Shown here piece by piece: positions 8,676-17,825 of a stretch of DNA of 49,904 bases. Where the stretch lies: positions 381,948-431,851 of the forward strand of contig NZ_PNXQ01000016.1 of assembly GCF_005217525.1 (NCBI RefSeq), read 5' to 3'. A program made the position numbers and the translations under genes. This DNA comes from Paenibacillus terrae (GTDB lineage: Bacteria; Bacillota; Bacilli; Paenibacillales; Paenibacillaceae). Under the pieces are notes generated by a model. The model did no database searches. It had not been told where the DNA came from and was given only the letters and a program-made list of their open reading frames with translations. Within the stretch, counting starts at the first letter, position 1. Each line of letters begins with the position of its first letter.

Positions 8676-9845
8676 TTAGCTATTTGTCATCATCCTCTTG
8701 TCGAGCAGCTCAAGTACAAACGGCCATGCCTGTTCATGCTGGTTTCTCGAATTCTCATCTGGAAAACCTGCGTGGGTTAATCGAAGTAACGTGCCATTTC
8801 CACTAAGTTCAAGCTCAACGGTAAGCACCGTTTCATATCCCTTGGTGCCTCCTTCCCCGGTAACCCAGGTCAGTTCGATAAGGCGATCTTGTTCTAGTCT
8901 CAGAAATCGTCCGTAGTGCGGATGGCGTTTCCCCTCAAAATGTGTTTCGAAAAAAAAGGCCGTATTCACTCGGGCCTCCATGATTACAGACCCTGGGGCT
9001 GCAAACCAATGGTCAAACCGCTTGGTCCACGCTTGATACAGAACATTGGGTGACGCTTCCATTTTTCGTTCCACTGTTAGATTAGACGGTCTTTGTGAAA
9101 TATCCGGCAAAGAAATAATAACCGTTTTGACAAAGGATAGTCCACCAAAAATCAAAACTAAGGCCCCCGAGATGATCCAGGGGGTACTATCCGCGAAAAG
9201 TGAAACGATCAAAAGTCCCGCACCGAGCAGCAATAGTCCGGCAACCATGACAAAACGTGCTCCCCGCCTGTCGACTAAAGAACCACCAATGATCCCGAAA
9301 AGAATCACGCCAATCGTTCCAGGAAACAGAACACTGCCTCCAATGAGGCTTGTCGACATCCGATGTACTTCTCTCATCATGTAAGGGATCATGGACATAA
9401 ATCCTGCAACGGTCGATCCGATCATTCCAAAAGCCTTTCCTTGATGCTGCTTTTCGATACTTCTGGTAACGATGACCATAATCAGCCCGGGAACGGCAGA
9501 AGCACCCGCTCCTTGAATAAATCGCGCGGCAAGTAAAGCCGGAAACCAGAAATGAAAAAGCAAGCCGATTAGCGATCCCCCGCCGTATATCAGCACACTG
9601 ATGAAAAACAGTTTTTTTATGCCATAGATGTCCGATATTTTTCCGTAAACGGCCGTTCCTACTGCAAAAGAAAGAACGAAGCTGGTATTGACGTAATTTG
9701 CGACGGATGGCTCAATTCCAAATTGAACAGCAATATCGGGCAACGATACGTTGAACACCGTCTCATTCAATACACTGAAAAATGCAAGCACGCACAGCCA
9801 AATCAAGGATTTAGGGATGCGTTCCTCAACCGATTTTTCCATCAT
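8676..9845 (-). CDS. Chimera: internally deleted TetL-type MFS efflux protein fused to an SRPBCC (AHSA1) domain
   Basis: One 389-codon frame with two unrelated parts. Residues 1-about 145 match the N-terminal helices of TetL/TetK tetracycline pumps ([46 protein letters not shown]). The protein then jumps from GKAFGMIGS to [13 protein letters not shown], skipping about 120 residues found in TetL, and follows TetL again to [10 protein letters not shown] (about 243). From there [19 protein letters not shown] starts an SRPBCC/AHSA1 domain ([30 protein letters not shown]) that runs to the end. The last helices of the pump are missing. The pump part is almost certainly dead; the lipid-binding-type domain could still fold. 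Start is ATG 9845 with AAGGGG upstream, preceded by a TetL-like leader peptide. Confidence 0.85.
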   Translation of the reverse strand: MMEKSVEERIPKSLIWLCVLAFFSVLNETVFNVSLPDIAVQFGIEPSVANYVNTSFVLSFAVGTAVYGKISDIYGIKKLFFISVLIYGGGSLIGLLFHFWFPALLAARFIQGAGASAVPGLIMVIVTRSIEKQHQGKAFGMIGSTVAGFMSMIPYMMREVHRMSTSLIGGSVLFPGTIGVILFGIIGGSLVDRRGARFVMVAGLLLLGAGLLIVSLFADSTPWIISGALVLIFGGLSFVKTVIISLPDISQRPSNLTVERKMEASPNVLYQAWTKRFDHWFAAPGSVIMEARVNTAFFFETHFEGKRHPHYGRFLRLEQDRLIELTWVTGEGGTKGYETVLTVELELSGNGTLLRLTHAGFPDENSRNQHEQAWPFVLELLDKRMMTNS

Positions 9846-9880
9846 GCAAACCCCTTAAAAATGCCAGGGGAACACGCAGT

Positions 9881-9943
9881 TTATAGGGCCAGTGATGCGA
9901 TGTCCCCTTTATTTTGTGCCCTTCTTTTCACTATGTACTTCAT
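9881..9943 (-). CDS. TetL-type leader peptide, 20 aa
   Basis: A 20-codon frame (MKYIVKRRAQNKGDIASLAL) with its own strong GGAGG, ending 35 bases before the pump gene. Plasmid tetL has a 20-codon leader that ends in a similar -SLTL and controls pump translation by re-initiation. The pairable GGGGAC..GTTCCCC lies in the leader and spacer. Its presence supports descent of the downstream gene from an inducible tet gene. Confidence 0.7.
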   Translation of the reverse strand: MKYIVKRRAQNKGDIASLAL

Positions 9944-10176
9944 TCTAGCGCCTCCAAAAGTAAAAATCAGTTTAATCAAAACGACCTAACCATATTATCA
10001 TAAAAATAATAAAAATATTACCTGCTATCAAATGATTCTCAAGATCAGAAAGAGTCATATTTGTGGTATCGGAATCCTTCCACAATTCATAGTAGTAGCC
10101 GTCTTGGGTATGATGTACAAAAATAAATGGGTTTCTCCAGCCATCAGCAGTATGGTCTCTCTAATACCGAGAGCAT

Positions 10177-10527
10177 TTAGAAAACTGGATTATTTTGGTT
10201 TTCCGTTCCCCATTCACATAATTCTTCCAAAACAGGTAATAGTGTTTTCGCTTTATCGGTGAGACTGTACTCGACTTTAGGGGGAACTTGAGGATACTCT
10301 TTTCGTTTCACCATACCATCCGCTTCCAATTCTTTAAGTTGTGAACTCAATGTTTTATAGGTAATAGCTCCTATCTGTCTTTTCAGATCATTAAAGCGAA
10401 CCGGTTCGTTTTCTGCTAGGAGGTAAATAATAACCATTTTCCATTTACCACCAATAACTGACAATGTATAACCAAAAGGTGTATCTTGAATATTTTTAAC
10501 TTTACCTTTAAATTCGGCCATACTCAT
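10177..10527 (-). CDS. HxlR-family transcriptional regulator
   Basis: 116-aa winged-helix regulator. The core reads YTLSVIGGKWKMVIIYLL, then RFNDLKRQIGAITYKTLSSQLKELEADGMVKRKEYPQVPPKVEYSLT. Many HxlR members have a sensing Cys just before the first helix (CP...); here it is DTPFGYT with no Cys, so a thiol switch at that point is unlikely. Start chosen at 10527 (MSMAEF) because GAAAGGA lies at the right distance; the in-frame ATG at 10560 has none. Divergent from the arginase-family gene and likely its regulator. Confidence 0.88.
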   Translation of the reverse strand: MSMAEFKGKVKNIQDTPFGYTLSVIGGKWKMVIIYLLAENEPVRFNDLKRQIGAITYKTLSSQLKELEADGMVKRKEYPQVPPKVEYSLTDKAKTLLPVLEELCEWGTENQNNPVF

Positions 10528-10546
10528 ATTTACACTATCCTTTCGG

Positions 10547-10575
10547 GTAGTACCTATCAAAAAAGTGCGTACTAC
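10547..10575. promoter_or_regulatory. Palindromic operator between hxlR and arginase-family gene
   Basis: GTAGTAC (10547-10553) and GTACTAC (10569-10575) are perfect inverted copies, centred 22 bases apart (two helical turns). They lie in the divergent promoter region, as expected for an HxlR dimer site. Confidence 0.6.
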
Positions 10576-10632
10576 GTTTTTATTCGAGTTCAGTTTATAC
10601 TAACCTCACTTTGAAGTAAAGGAGAGAACAAC

Positions 10633-11547
10633 ATGACTAAAAAAACAATACGTCTTTTAATGCCACAATGGCAAGGGGGGAACAACCCTAACTACTCTTT
10701 TGGAGCCGAACTGCTTGCTTGGCTAGCCCCGGACAATGATCAACCTCTTATTCATGTTCCAGTTCAAGCTTATGATGGAATTCCGCTTCAAAATGAGAAC
10801 GGTATGTATGGGAGAAAACAGCTACTTGAACAATTAGAGGCTGCTCAACATATCATTGACGCACATAAGCCAGATCGCATTGTAATGTTTGGTGGTGACT
10901 GCTTAGTCGAGCAAGCCCCGTTTGCCTATTTAAACGAACGATACAGAGGTGAATTAGGCTTAATCTGGATCGATGCTCACAGTGATTTAGTTAGATATGT
11001 TGGTTATGATAACGGACATACATTACCGCTCGGGAATCTTTTGGGGGAAGGAGATGAGGAGTTCGCAAAACATGTGAAAATCCCTCTTAAACCTGAAAAT
11101 GTCTTTATCGCGGGATTAGCGACTCCTACAGAACAAGAAACAGAAGTGATTTCAGAAGCGTTTCAAAGACTAGGCATTAAAACTGCAGAACAAGATACAG
11201 AAATGATTCAAAGACTAGGTATTAAAACTGCAGGAACCAAAGAGTTAACGAACAGTACTGCATCTATAAAAAAGTGGATTAAAGAAAGTGGCATTAAGCA
11301 CCTGGCTATTCACCTGGATTTAGATGTGCTTGATCCCAAGGCATTTCGTTCTTTATTGTTCGCCAACCCTGAAGCACCTTATAAATATTCTCCTGCGGGA
11401 ACAATGCAAATGCCTCAACTGCTTCATCTGATTAAAGAACTATCTGAAGAAACAGATGTGGTTGGATTAGGTATAACGGAGCATATGCCGTGGGATTCTA
11501 TTAACTTGAAAAATCTACTTGGAGAAATACCTATTCTAAACAAATAA
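10633..11547 (+). CDS. Arginase/agmatinase-family (ureohydrolase-fold) protein
   Basis: 304 aa. Metal-site motifs are visible: MFGGDC (about 92), WIDAHSD (about 112-118) and HLDLDVLD (about 233-240). In true arginases the first motif is GGDH; here the metal-binding His is Cys, so activity may be altered or the metal different. A 15-residue tandem duplication occurs at about 178-207 (QRLGIKTAEQDTEMI then QRLGIKTAGTKEL). ATG follows AAAGGAG at good spacing. The divergent HxlR gene suggests induction by a small molecule. The substrate cannot be named from sequence. Confidence 0.85.
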   Translation: MTKKTIRLLMPQWQGGNNPNYSFGAELLAWLAPDNDQPLIHVPVQAYDGIPLQNENGMYGRKQLLEQLEAAQHIIDAHKPDRIVMFGGDCLVEQAPFAYLNERYRGELGLIWIDAHSDLVRYVGYDNGHTLPLGNLLGEGDEEFAKHVKIPLKPENVFIAGLATPTEQETEVISEAFQRLGIKTAEQDTEMIQRLGIKTAGTKELTNSTASIKKWIKESGIKHLAIHLDLDVLDPKAFRSLLFANPEAPYKYSPAGTMQMPQLLHLIKELSEETDVVGLGITEHMPWDSINLKNLLGEIPILNK

Positions 11548-11940
11548 AAAGTCATAAACAGAATTATAGCAGAACAATGATCTGCTTGATCACAAAAATA
11601 CACTCACGCACTTTTATGTTTGCGAGGGTGTTACATAATTCTCCCTTCTCTTTTCTCATACGAATAATTTTTCAAACATTTTCATGGATAATTTTATGTT
11701 ATTGCAGAAGGATTTATAGTAAAATATATTGACACACAGGGAGGAAAATAGTGTATATTATGTAAAAACATCATCTTCTCTTTACGGATAATTTAAACCT
11801 ATTCAAAATCTCCGCGACTTAGAAATGGTGGTGTTAACAGGCGTTAATAAGTAATAGAATAAAAAACATTTATCTGTAGAAGAGACTTTTCCCCATTCCC
11901 CTCTCTCCTGATCCTATCCATACTAAGGAGTGAAAGTGCT
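11548..11940. other. Intergenic region upstream of the amidase gene
   Basis: A weak stem (11600-11631) follows the arginase-family gene. A possible promoter, TTGACA at about 11730 with TATATT 19 bases on, lies about 190 bases before the amidase start. No gene seen. Confidence 0.4.
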
Positions 11941-14103
11941 ATGTGCGCACGAATGATAAAAGCGAATACAAGGAATGTAATCGGCAGTTATTGCAAATGG
12001 ATCGCGGCTGGTATGATTTTAACTTTCACGGGATGCTCCCTTGCATCCGCAGCTCCTTCGCCCTCCTCAAGTGAAACTAATAGTGAACCCGCCTCCTCCC
12101 TAATTACATTTCAATTGCAAGAGGCTACGATTGCTCAGATGCAGGACGCGATGAAGTCAGGGGCACTGTCGAGTGTCGAGCTTACCGCCATGTACCTTAA
12201 CCGGGTATATGCCTATGATTCTAGTGGCATTAGGCTCAATTCCATCCCTGTTTTGAACCCTGATGTACTAAAAGAAGCCGCTCAAGCTGATCAACTAAGG
12301 GCGCAGGGTATCAAGACCGGGCCTCTGCAAGGCATCCCCTACACGGTTAAAGACAGCTACAAGGTTAAGGGACTCACTGTCGCTTCTGGATCTCCGGCTT
12401 TCAAAAACCTGATGGCAAAGGATGATGCCTTTACAGTAGAGAAGATACGCAAATCCGGTGGGGTACTGATTGGTAAAACCAACATGCCGCCAATGGCAGC
12501 GGGGGGAATGCAAAGAGGGGTTTATGGCCGTGCTGAAAGTCCGTACAATCCAGATTATCTGGCTGCAGCCTGGTACTCTGGCTCCTCTAACGGATCTGGC
12601 GTCTCAACAGCCGCCAACCTCGCTGCCTTCGGTATGGGGGAAGAAACGGTATCTTCTGGAAGATCACCAGCATCTAACAATGGTTTAATTGCCTACACGC
12701 CATCGCGGGGCCTAATCTCCATTCGGGGGAATTGGCCGCTCTTCCCAATACGGGATGTCGTTGTCCCACATACGAGAACTGTCGAGGACATGCTCCGCTT
12801 GCTTGACGTGATCGTTGTAGAGGATAAGATCACCAAAGGCGATTTCTGGCGAGAACAGAAAGCCGTTCGGCTGCCTTCTGTCAACAGTATCCGCCCAAAA
12901 TCCTATTTAGAACTGCGAGACACCCAAGCTTTGAAAGACAAACGCATTGGCGTTCCGAAAATCTATATCGGTAAGGACCATGAAACCACAACTCCGATCA
13001 AATTCAGACCTTCGATACAGGCATTATGGGAAAAAGCTGTAAAGGATTTAACTGCTCTCGGAGCTGAGGTTGTGGAAGTTGACTTCCCCCTGCAAGCGAA
13101 CAGCGAGAAGGACCGGGCAACAGCGAAAACACCTGAAGAACGTGGTTTGATGCCGGTAAAGTGGGCCGAAAAGGAATTTGGGCTGCTTAATCCTTATGCG
13201 GCTGAGAAATTCCTCAAAAGTGTGGGCGATCCAAACTTCCCGTCATGGGCTAATATCGACCCTGCAACCGTCTTCCCGAATCCGCCCGGTTCGGTAGATG
13301 CCAAACGTGGCAGAGACCTTGGCCATTATGACGTATTCATTGATACCATAAAGAAAGGCGTCACCCCATACGAACAAATTCCGCAGTTTCATGAAGGGCT
13401 GCGGGGGCTTGAGAATGTACGGAAGATTGATTTTGAAGATTGGATGAAGCAAAACAACCTTGATTTTATTGTATTCCCGGCAAATTCCAATATCGGCAAA
13501 GCCGACTCCGATGTGAATGAAACGTCCTATGAGGAGGCTTGGGAAAATGGCAACTATTTCTCCAATACGAATTTCATTCTACGCGAGTACGGGATCCCAA
13601 GTGTGTCCGTGAGCATGGGCGCTATGAAGGATACCGGTATGCCCGTTAATCTAACGATGGCGGGTGCCGCATACAGCGATAATGACCTGTTGCGTTATGC
13701 TTATTCCTATGAGCAGGCGACAAAAAACCGGCCTATTGCAACGCGTACGCCAGCGCTTGAGGATGAAACCTTTTCCTATAACCCTAAAACTACGCTCCCA
13801 CCCTCTAAACGCAAGGAAACAGACGTGCCTGTGCTCAATTTGAATGCCTCAATCAAGGACGATGTCCTCTCTTTGGAAGGTTCAGTCACAGATCAAAGCG
13901 CTATTGCACAGCTTAAAGTTTATGTCAATGGCATTCGTGTCGTTATTACAGAAGATAAAGCCAATTGGTCTGCAACGCTTCCAACTGCTAAATACAAACA
14001 GGCTGGCGCCTCCCAAGCCGATACGCTGCATATTCTTGTGCTGGCCAAGGATATTTACGGAAATACCTCTGCTCAAGTCAAGTCTGTCGCTTTACCCCAA
14101 TGA
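11941..14103 (+). CDS. Amidase-signature lipoprotein with C-terminal Ig-like domain
   Basis: 720 aa, exported. The N-terminal basic region and hydrophobic core end in a lipobox-like LTFTGC (about 26-31), so it is probably membrane-anchored outside the cell. The amidase fold occupies about residues 55-620: GIPYTVKDSY holds the catalytic Lys, GSSNGSGVSTAANLA is the Gly/Ser-rich loop, and the nucleophile Ser falls in EETVSSGRSPAS. The final 90 residues (from VPVLNLNASIKDD) look like a bacterial Ig-like domain. Related secreted Bacillus proteins are annotated as amidase or Glu-tRNA amidotransferase-like; the true substrate is unknown. ATG 11941 follows AAGGAG. It stands alone. Confidence 0.85.
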   Translation: MCARMIKANTRNVIGSYCKWIAAGMILTFTGCSLASAAPSPSSSETNSEPASSLITFQLQEATIAQMQDAMKSGALSSVELTAMYLNRVYAYDSSGIRLNSIPVLNPDVLKEAAQADQLRAQGIKTGPLQGIPYTVKDSYKVKGLTVASGSPAFKNLMAKDDAFTVEKIRKSGGVLIGKTNMPPMAAGGMQRGVYGRAESPYNPDYLAAAWYSGSSNGSGVSTAANLAAFGMGEETVSSGRSPASNNGLIAYTPSRGLISIRGNWPLFPIRDVVVPHTRTVEDMLRLLDVIVVEDKITKGDFWREQKAVRLPSVNSIRPKSYLELRDTQALKDKRIGVPKIYIGKDHETTTPIKFRPSIQALWEKAVKDLTALGAEVVEVDFPLQANSEKDRATAKTPEERGLMPVKWAEKEFGLLNPYAAEKFLKSVGDPNFPSWANIDPATVFPNPPGSVDAKRGRDLGHYDVFIDTIKKGVTPYEQIPQFHEGLRGLENVRKIDFEDWMKQNNLDFIVFPANSNIGKADSDVNETSYEEAWENGNYFSNTNFILREYGIPSVSVSMGAMKDTGMPVNLTMAGAAYSDNDLLRYAYSYEQATKNRPIATRTPALEDETFSYNPKTTLPPSKRKETDVPVLNLNASIKDDVLSLEGSVTDQSAIAQLKVYVNGIRVVITEDKANWSATLPTAKYKQAGASQADTLHILVLAKDIYGNTSAQVKSVALPQ

Positions 14104-14325
14104 TGTAAGGACATCATAGAACTCACTATAATTGTGGGTGCCCTGACCGTAAGGTTCTCATTAGGAAAGCTATCGCTGCAGCTGGCCTGAGCGACGGGAT
14201 AGTTGAGCTTGGCGGGCTGGAGGTTGGGCAGATGAAGCTGCAACTTCCAGCTCTTTAAATTCTAATGCAACTTGGCATGCTATAGCCTTGCTGTCAAGTT
14301 CATCGAACAATCGTTTTTCGATAGC
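14104..14325. other. Intergenic; trace of an unrecognised open frame
   Basis: A plus-strand stretch around 14160-14260 reads AIAAAGLSDGIVELGGLEVG.. to a stop. It is protein-like but short, with no start signal. I do not recognise it. Confidence 0.25.
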
Positions 14326-14490
14326 TCAATCACTATTTGGATATTTGTTGAATAGGAACTCTAATATATCTTTCAAATAATCTTCGAACACACTTATATA
14401 ATTTTTAAAGATGTTTTCACTTAGTAGTACATAAAGAGAGTCTTCGCTTTCCATATCACCAAGCATTTCGATCAAATCAATCGATGGCAT
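14326..14490 (-). pseudogene. C-terminal fragment of an unknown helical protein, cut by a transposase scrap
   Basis: 54 codons reading SENIFKNYISVFEDYLKDIL near the end. The style resembles HEPN-domain proteins but the match is only suggestive. The frame runs without a break into reversed transposase sequence at about 14490, which marks the point where the original gene was interrupted. Confidence 0.4.
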
Positions 14491-14497
14491 TACATTT

Positions 14498-14690
14498 GTG
14501 TGCTGGTGGATCTGTTTAATCGAGAAATCATGGGTCATAGTGCAGGCCCGAACAAGGACGCTGCTCTGATTACCCATGCCTTCGCGACCGTTAAGGGTGA
14601 TCTACGTCAGATTCAATGGTTTCATACCGACCGTGGCAGTGAGTTCAAAAATCAAAAGATGGACGAGCTTCGGTCGTCTTGTTTGCCATC
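14498..14690 (+). pseudogene. IS3-family (IS150-like) transposase fragment
   Basis: About 64 codons of the rve/DDE integrase core: LVDLFNREIMGHSAGPNKDAAL then QIQWFHTDRGSEFKNQKMDE, containing the second catalytic Asp. Both ends of the gene are missing, as is the catalytic Glu region. No terminal repeats are seen. A dead scrap. Confidence 0.85.
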
Positions 14691-14767
14691 TAAGACCATT
14701 CCTTTCTTTTGAGCCTGAACATCTCAATTTTATTGGAATGGTCTTAGTGGTGAAACCCTCGATCCCT

Positions 14768-14792
14768 CCACCCGCATAGCGGGTGGTTTTTT
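14768..14792 (+). terminator. Intrinsic terminator
   Basis: CCACCCGC-ATA-GCGGGTGG, a perfect 8-bp stem, followed by TTTTTT. Confidence 0.85.
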
Positions 14793-14833
14793 GTTTCGCG
14801 CGTTTCACGCACTCAACTGGCTAAAGCCATAAT

Positions 14834-14862
14834 AAAAAAATCGCCTACTAAAGGCGATTTTA
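14834..14862 (-). terminator. Intrinsic terminator after the 52-aa gene
   Basis: On the minus strand AAAATCGCCT..AGGCGA is followed by a T run. It lies 22 bases past the stop of the small gene at 14884. Confidence 0.75.
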
Positions 14863-14883
14863 AAATGCTTGTTTTTTATATTC

Positions 14884-15042
14884 TTAACTGTATCCATGAT
14901 TCGCTCTCAGCTCTTTTACTAATTGAGTAAAATGCACAGGCCGCACGTAGCTTAACTTATCAAATAGACCTTGTGCTTTGCAGGCAAGAATGACTGGGAT
15001 GGTGACATAACCATATGCATAATTGTTTAAAATGGTTAACAT
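14884..15042 (-). CDS. 52-aa protein, N-terminal stub of a methyltransferase-like protein
   Basis: ATG follows AGGGGTG at good spacing and the frame ends just before a terminator. The sequence MLTILNNYAYGYVTIPVILA..GLFDKLS..RPVHFTQLVKELRANHGYS is like the dimerisation/winged-helix start of SAM-dependent methyltransferases, but nothing of the catalytic domain follows. Either a deletion left only this piece with the terminator close behind, or it is a genuine small protein. The downstream sequence up to the terminator has no further homology. Confidence 0.5.
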   Translation of the reverse strand: MLTILNNYAYGYVTIPVILACKAQGLFDKLSYVRPVHFTQLVKELRANHGYS

Positions 15043-15063
15043 GCTTTCACCCCTAAAGAAAAT

Positions 15064-15996
15064 CTATATAGTCCAATTCATATGTTTCCAGTGTTCCGGA
15101 CGCTGAAGTGCTGAAGGTAATTTCGTACTGTGGTCTCCCTTGGCCGAGTTGATCTGGTTCTGGGTAAGAAAGATACTGTTGGACAGATCCGTTCCTCTCA
15201 GATCCGCATTCCGGAAATCCGCCCCGATCAAATCCGCTCCTGTTAAGTTGTTTCCTCTCAAATCAGCTGCAATTAGGTAAGCTCCGCGCAAATTGGCCCC
15301 TCTTAAATCCACTTTTCTAAGATCAGCTCCAATGAGGTCTGCGCCACGGTCAATATTCTTTTTCCCGCCAGAGCGTCTCTTCTGTCCTGTGTGGTGGCCT
15401 TTCTGCTTCTGATGAACTTCGGCCCTTACAAGCTCACTCGTCTTCAAGAGTAGAACGTTCACTGAAGCCCTATGTTCTCCCACATCTAATTTCAGCAAAT
15501 CATCTGGGCTAAGATATGTGAGCCTTTCTGTCTCTTCCAGCAAAGCCTGGATCTGATCATAAATCGAACGTGCCGGCTGCAACATCACTGCTTCTGTCAA
15601 GTACCACAGCAATTCATGAATTTGCATCATGGTCGTGAACACCTTGAACATCTTTGGGGCAACCTCTGGAGATGACTGCCAATCTTGTCCAGCAAAGCTC
15701 ACTTGTGACACCTTTTGTCCTGCGCCAAAGCAATCAAATGATACACATCCCTTCAGCCCCGGTTTGCTAAGACTTTCGTGAATCCCACAGCGAAAATCTT
15801 TTTGCAAATGGACACAGGGCTGACCTGCATTTTTATCTATTGGAAAACCATCTGAAGCAGAGAAGCGTAGTGCCACACAACACAGACCGATGCATTTTTC
15901 GCAGTCCGCTCGAATGCTTCGTCGCCTCTCTTCCGATAGAGGGGCGACCGCTTCAGACAACAACTTGTTTTTCGTATTTTTGTTAAGATTGTTCAA
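15064..15996 (-). CDS. Cysteine-rich pentapeptide-repeat protein
   Basis: 310 aa. The N-terminal half carries a Cys cluster (CEKCIGLCC at about 34-42, [21 protein letters not shown]), suggesting a bound metal or Fe-S site. A helical middle follows. Residues about 215-285 hold roughly thirteen pentapeptide repeats of the A(D/N)LxG kind ([21 protein letters not shown]), which form a right-handed quadrilateral helix. The start is TTG 15996 with GGAGGT upstream. The function of this two-part family is not established; some pentapeptide proteins protect gyrase. Confidence 0.85.
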   Translation of the reverse strand: MNNLNKNTKNKLLSEAVAPLSEERRRSIRADCEKCIGLCCVALRFSASDGFPIDKNAGQPCVHLQKDFRCGIHESLSKPGLKGCVSFDCFGAGQKVSQVSFAGQDWQSSPEVAPKMFKVFTTMMQIHELLWYLTEAVMLQPARSIYDQIQALLEETERLTYLSPDDLLKLDVGEHRASVNVLLLKTSELVRAEVHQKQKGHHTGQKRRSGGKKNIDRGADLIGADLRKVDLRGANLRGAYLIAADLRGNNLTGADLIGADFRNADLRGTDLSNSIFLTQNQINSAKGDHSTKLPSALQRPEHWKHMNWTI

Positions 15997-16126
15997 TTGT
16001 TTTACCTCCGACTACATGTATTAAAGTCTCGTTTCCAACACGAGATTCGACACTCTTCCATCTGGTTTTTCAGCGACCCTCTGGATAATGTCAAAGTATC
16101 ATTCAACCATTGATTCCATCGTAGGC

Positions 16127-16330
16127 TTAATTGAGCAGATCAGCATTATATTCCAGGTAACTTTGAATGATCTGCTCTGGCGCAGGACTGAGAAAGGCTT
16201 CCGCCACCTCCGGTCGTGATATTTTGGCAGTGATTTTATGCAAAGTGATTACCTTGCCATCCGCACTCCGTTTTAATCCTTTGGCATGATCTCGTTTGTA
16301 TCCCAGGTATTCATTAATATTTGCATACAA
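16127..16330 (-). CDS. Unknown short frame, probably a gene fragment
   Basis: 67 codons ([43 protein letters not shown]). The composition is protein-like but I do not recognise it. No clear ribosome site precedes the ATG. It lies in a decayed region next to a hydrolase pseudogene. Confidence 0.3.
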   Translation of the reverse strand: MYANINEYLGYKRDHAKGLKRSADGKVITLHKITAKISRPEVAEAFLSPAPEQIIQSYLEYNADLLN

Positions 16331-16387
16331 CAGATAAAGCTAGCAAATGTTATCTGCGTACTGGGATATTGACTCACGAGCGACAGT

Positions 16388-16779
16388 CATGCTGAACTTG
16401 CATTACCCTATCCACTGCAAACCGCCAAAACAGCGGAGCAATACCAAACGACAATGGCCAATCCAGCGGAACCCGGTGCAATTTGCCTAAAATCCATAAC
16501 CTATGCATGCGATCCAACGTACTGCAAGGATCTTGACGTTGAAGGGCGACTGACGACGGAGTCCGTCGACGGATCGGCCTTTGTGGACGACTAGGCATCC
16601 TGGCTCACAAAGACCTTCGGCTTTGGACCGAAAGCCATGCCGTTAAACGGCACGGTCTGGTATCCTGAAGACGATGGCCCCTTCCCGCTCGTGTTAATCG
16701 TGCACGGTAACCATCTCGCGACCGATTTCTCCGATCCGGGGTATGCCGATTTGGGCAAGTTGCTGGCAAGTCTCGGAAC
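16388..16779 (+). pseudogene. Fragment of a secreted alpha/beta-hydrolase
   Basis: A continuous frame reads GRLTTESVDGSAFVDD, then TAG, then ASWLTKTFGFGPKAMPLNGT and WYPEDDGPFPLVLIVHGNH (the oxyanion-hole loop), and stops matching at about 16779. The nucleophile elbow and the rest of the fold are absent. Both a nonsense codon and a 3' deletion have occurred. Confidence 0.7.
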
Positions 16780-16804
16780 TTTTTATATCAGTAGCTTCTT
16801 TAAG

Positions 16805-17722
16805 TCATTGGGGGTAGCTGGAAAAGTACCATTTGGGAATGTAGGTTTGAAATTCATCATAGGCATCCAACACCAACTCAGCGCGATGCACCATATCGTC
16901 AACCTCTTCTTGTCCAAACGGAATCGCCCAGTGAATAGATGAGAGTTGATTGCTTGCAATATACAAGGCCATTAATCTGAAAAACAAATCAGGTACATGA
17001 TGATTAAAATAACCGTGGATACGACCCGAAGCGAATAGCGGGCTTACGCCTGCACACCAGGTAATGCGATTGAATTCTTCCCAAGGATCGCCATAATCCA
17101 ATCTGTTAAAATCAATGATACCCAGTTCACCAGATTTGGAGACTACCATGTTCCCCACATGATAGTCTCCATGCTGAAAGGTTTGAGGACGATCTTCTAA
17201 TAGATGACGATTCTGCTCAATAAAGCGGAGCGCTTGATCTGCTCCCCTGAAGGGAATGCCGCAAGCTATATAATTGGTGATATATCTGTTTATTTTGGCA
17301 TTATAATATTCAGCCCAGGGTACTTGATTTGGCTCCGCAGGAATGTCATGCATTTTTCTCAAGATTTCACCTGCCTGTACCCCGAGTTGATACTGATCGT
17401 TAGCATTTAAGGCGGGAATCATCTTCTCCGCATCTTCCCCTTTAATCCAGGTGAATAAGGAATATACAGACTCGCCATGATTGCAAATCCCGAAATCAAG
17501 CGGCCGGGACATTAAAATGCCCTTTAGGTGGTCCAGCTTTTTAACAGATTCAAACTCCCATTTTTTCTTTTCAAATTGGGATATATCCGACACTCGAAGT
17601 AGTAGCTCCCTGTTATCTTTTGTTTTGATATCGTATTTTTTATCTTTGGACCAGCCTTTATGGACTTCTTCTACTGTATTCCATGTATGGGCATCCGGTA
17701 TTTCGCTAAACTTGTTAATCAT
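16805..17722 (-). CDS. Aminoglycoside/macrolide-type phosphotransferase (APH family)
   Basis: 305 aa kinase-like fold. QHGDYHVGNMVV (about 193-204) is the Brenner catalytic loop with the Asp and Asn, and GIIDFNRLDYGDP (about 212-224) carries the metal-binding Asp. The N lobe has LLLRVS with a weaker Lys region. The genuine substrate could be an antibiotic or a metabolite; sequence alone does not decide. ATG 17722 follows TAGGTG. It is a single gene. Confidence 0.85.
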   Translation of the reverse strand: MINKFSEIPDAHTWNTVEEVHKGWSKDKKYDIKTKDNRELLLRVSDISQFEKKKWEFESVKKLDHLKGILMSRPLDFGICNHGESVYSLFTWIKGEDAEKMIPALNANDQYQLGVQAGEILRKMHDIPAEPNQVPWAEYYNAKINRYITNYIACGIPFRGADQALRFIEQNRHLLEDRPQTFQHGDYHVGNMVVSKSGELGIIDFNRLDYGDPWEEFNRITWCAGVSPLFASGRIHGYFNHHVPDLFFRLMALYIASNQLSSIHWAIPFGQEEVDDMVHRAELVLDAYDEFQTYIPKWYFSSYPQ

Positions 17723-17825
17723 TTCGTTACACCTACTGTGGGATAATATATTCTTGAAGCAATAGGGTTATAGTATGTATGATTTCGCCCTTATATTTTA
17801 CTAATCTTTCCCTGATAATGCCACT

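Noticed and set aside
8537..8916. Two plus-strand frames (8537-8806 and 8698-8916)
   Set aside because: Antisense shadows of the SRPBCC part of the chimera; no start signals.
10032..10262. 76-codon plus-strand frame, partly hydrophobic
   Set aside because: Runs antisense into the HxlR gene and lacks a ribosome site; it may hide an old membrane-protein remnant but cannot be supported.
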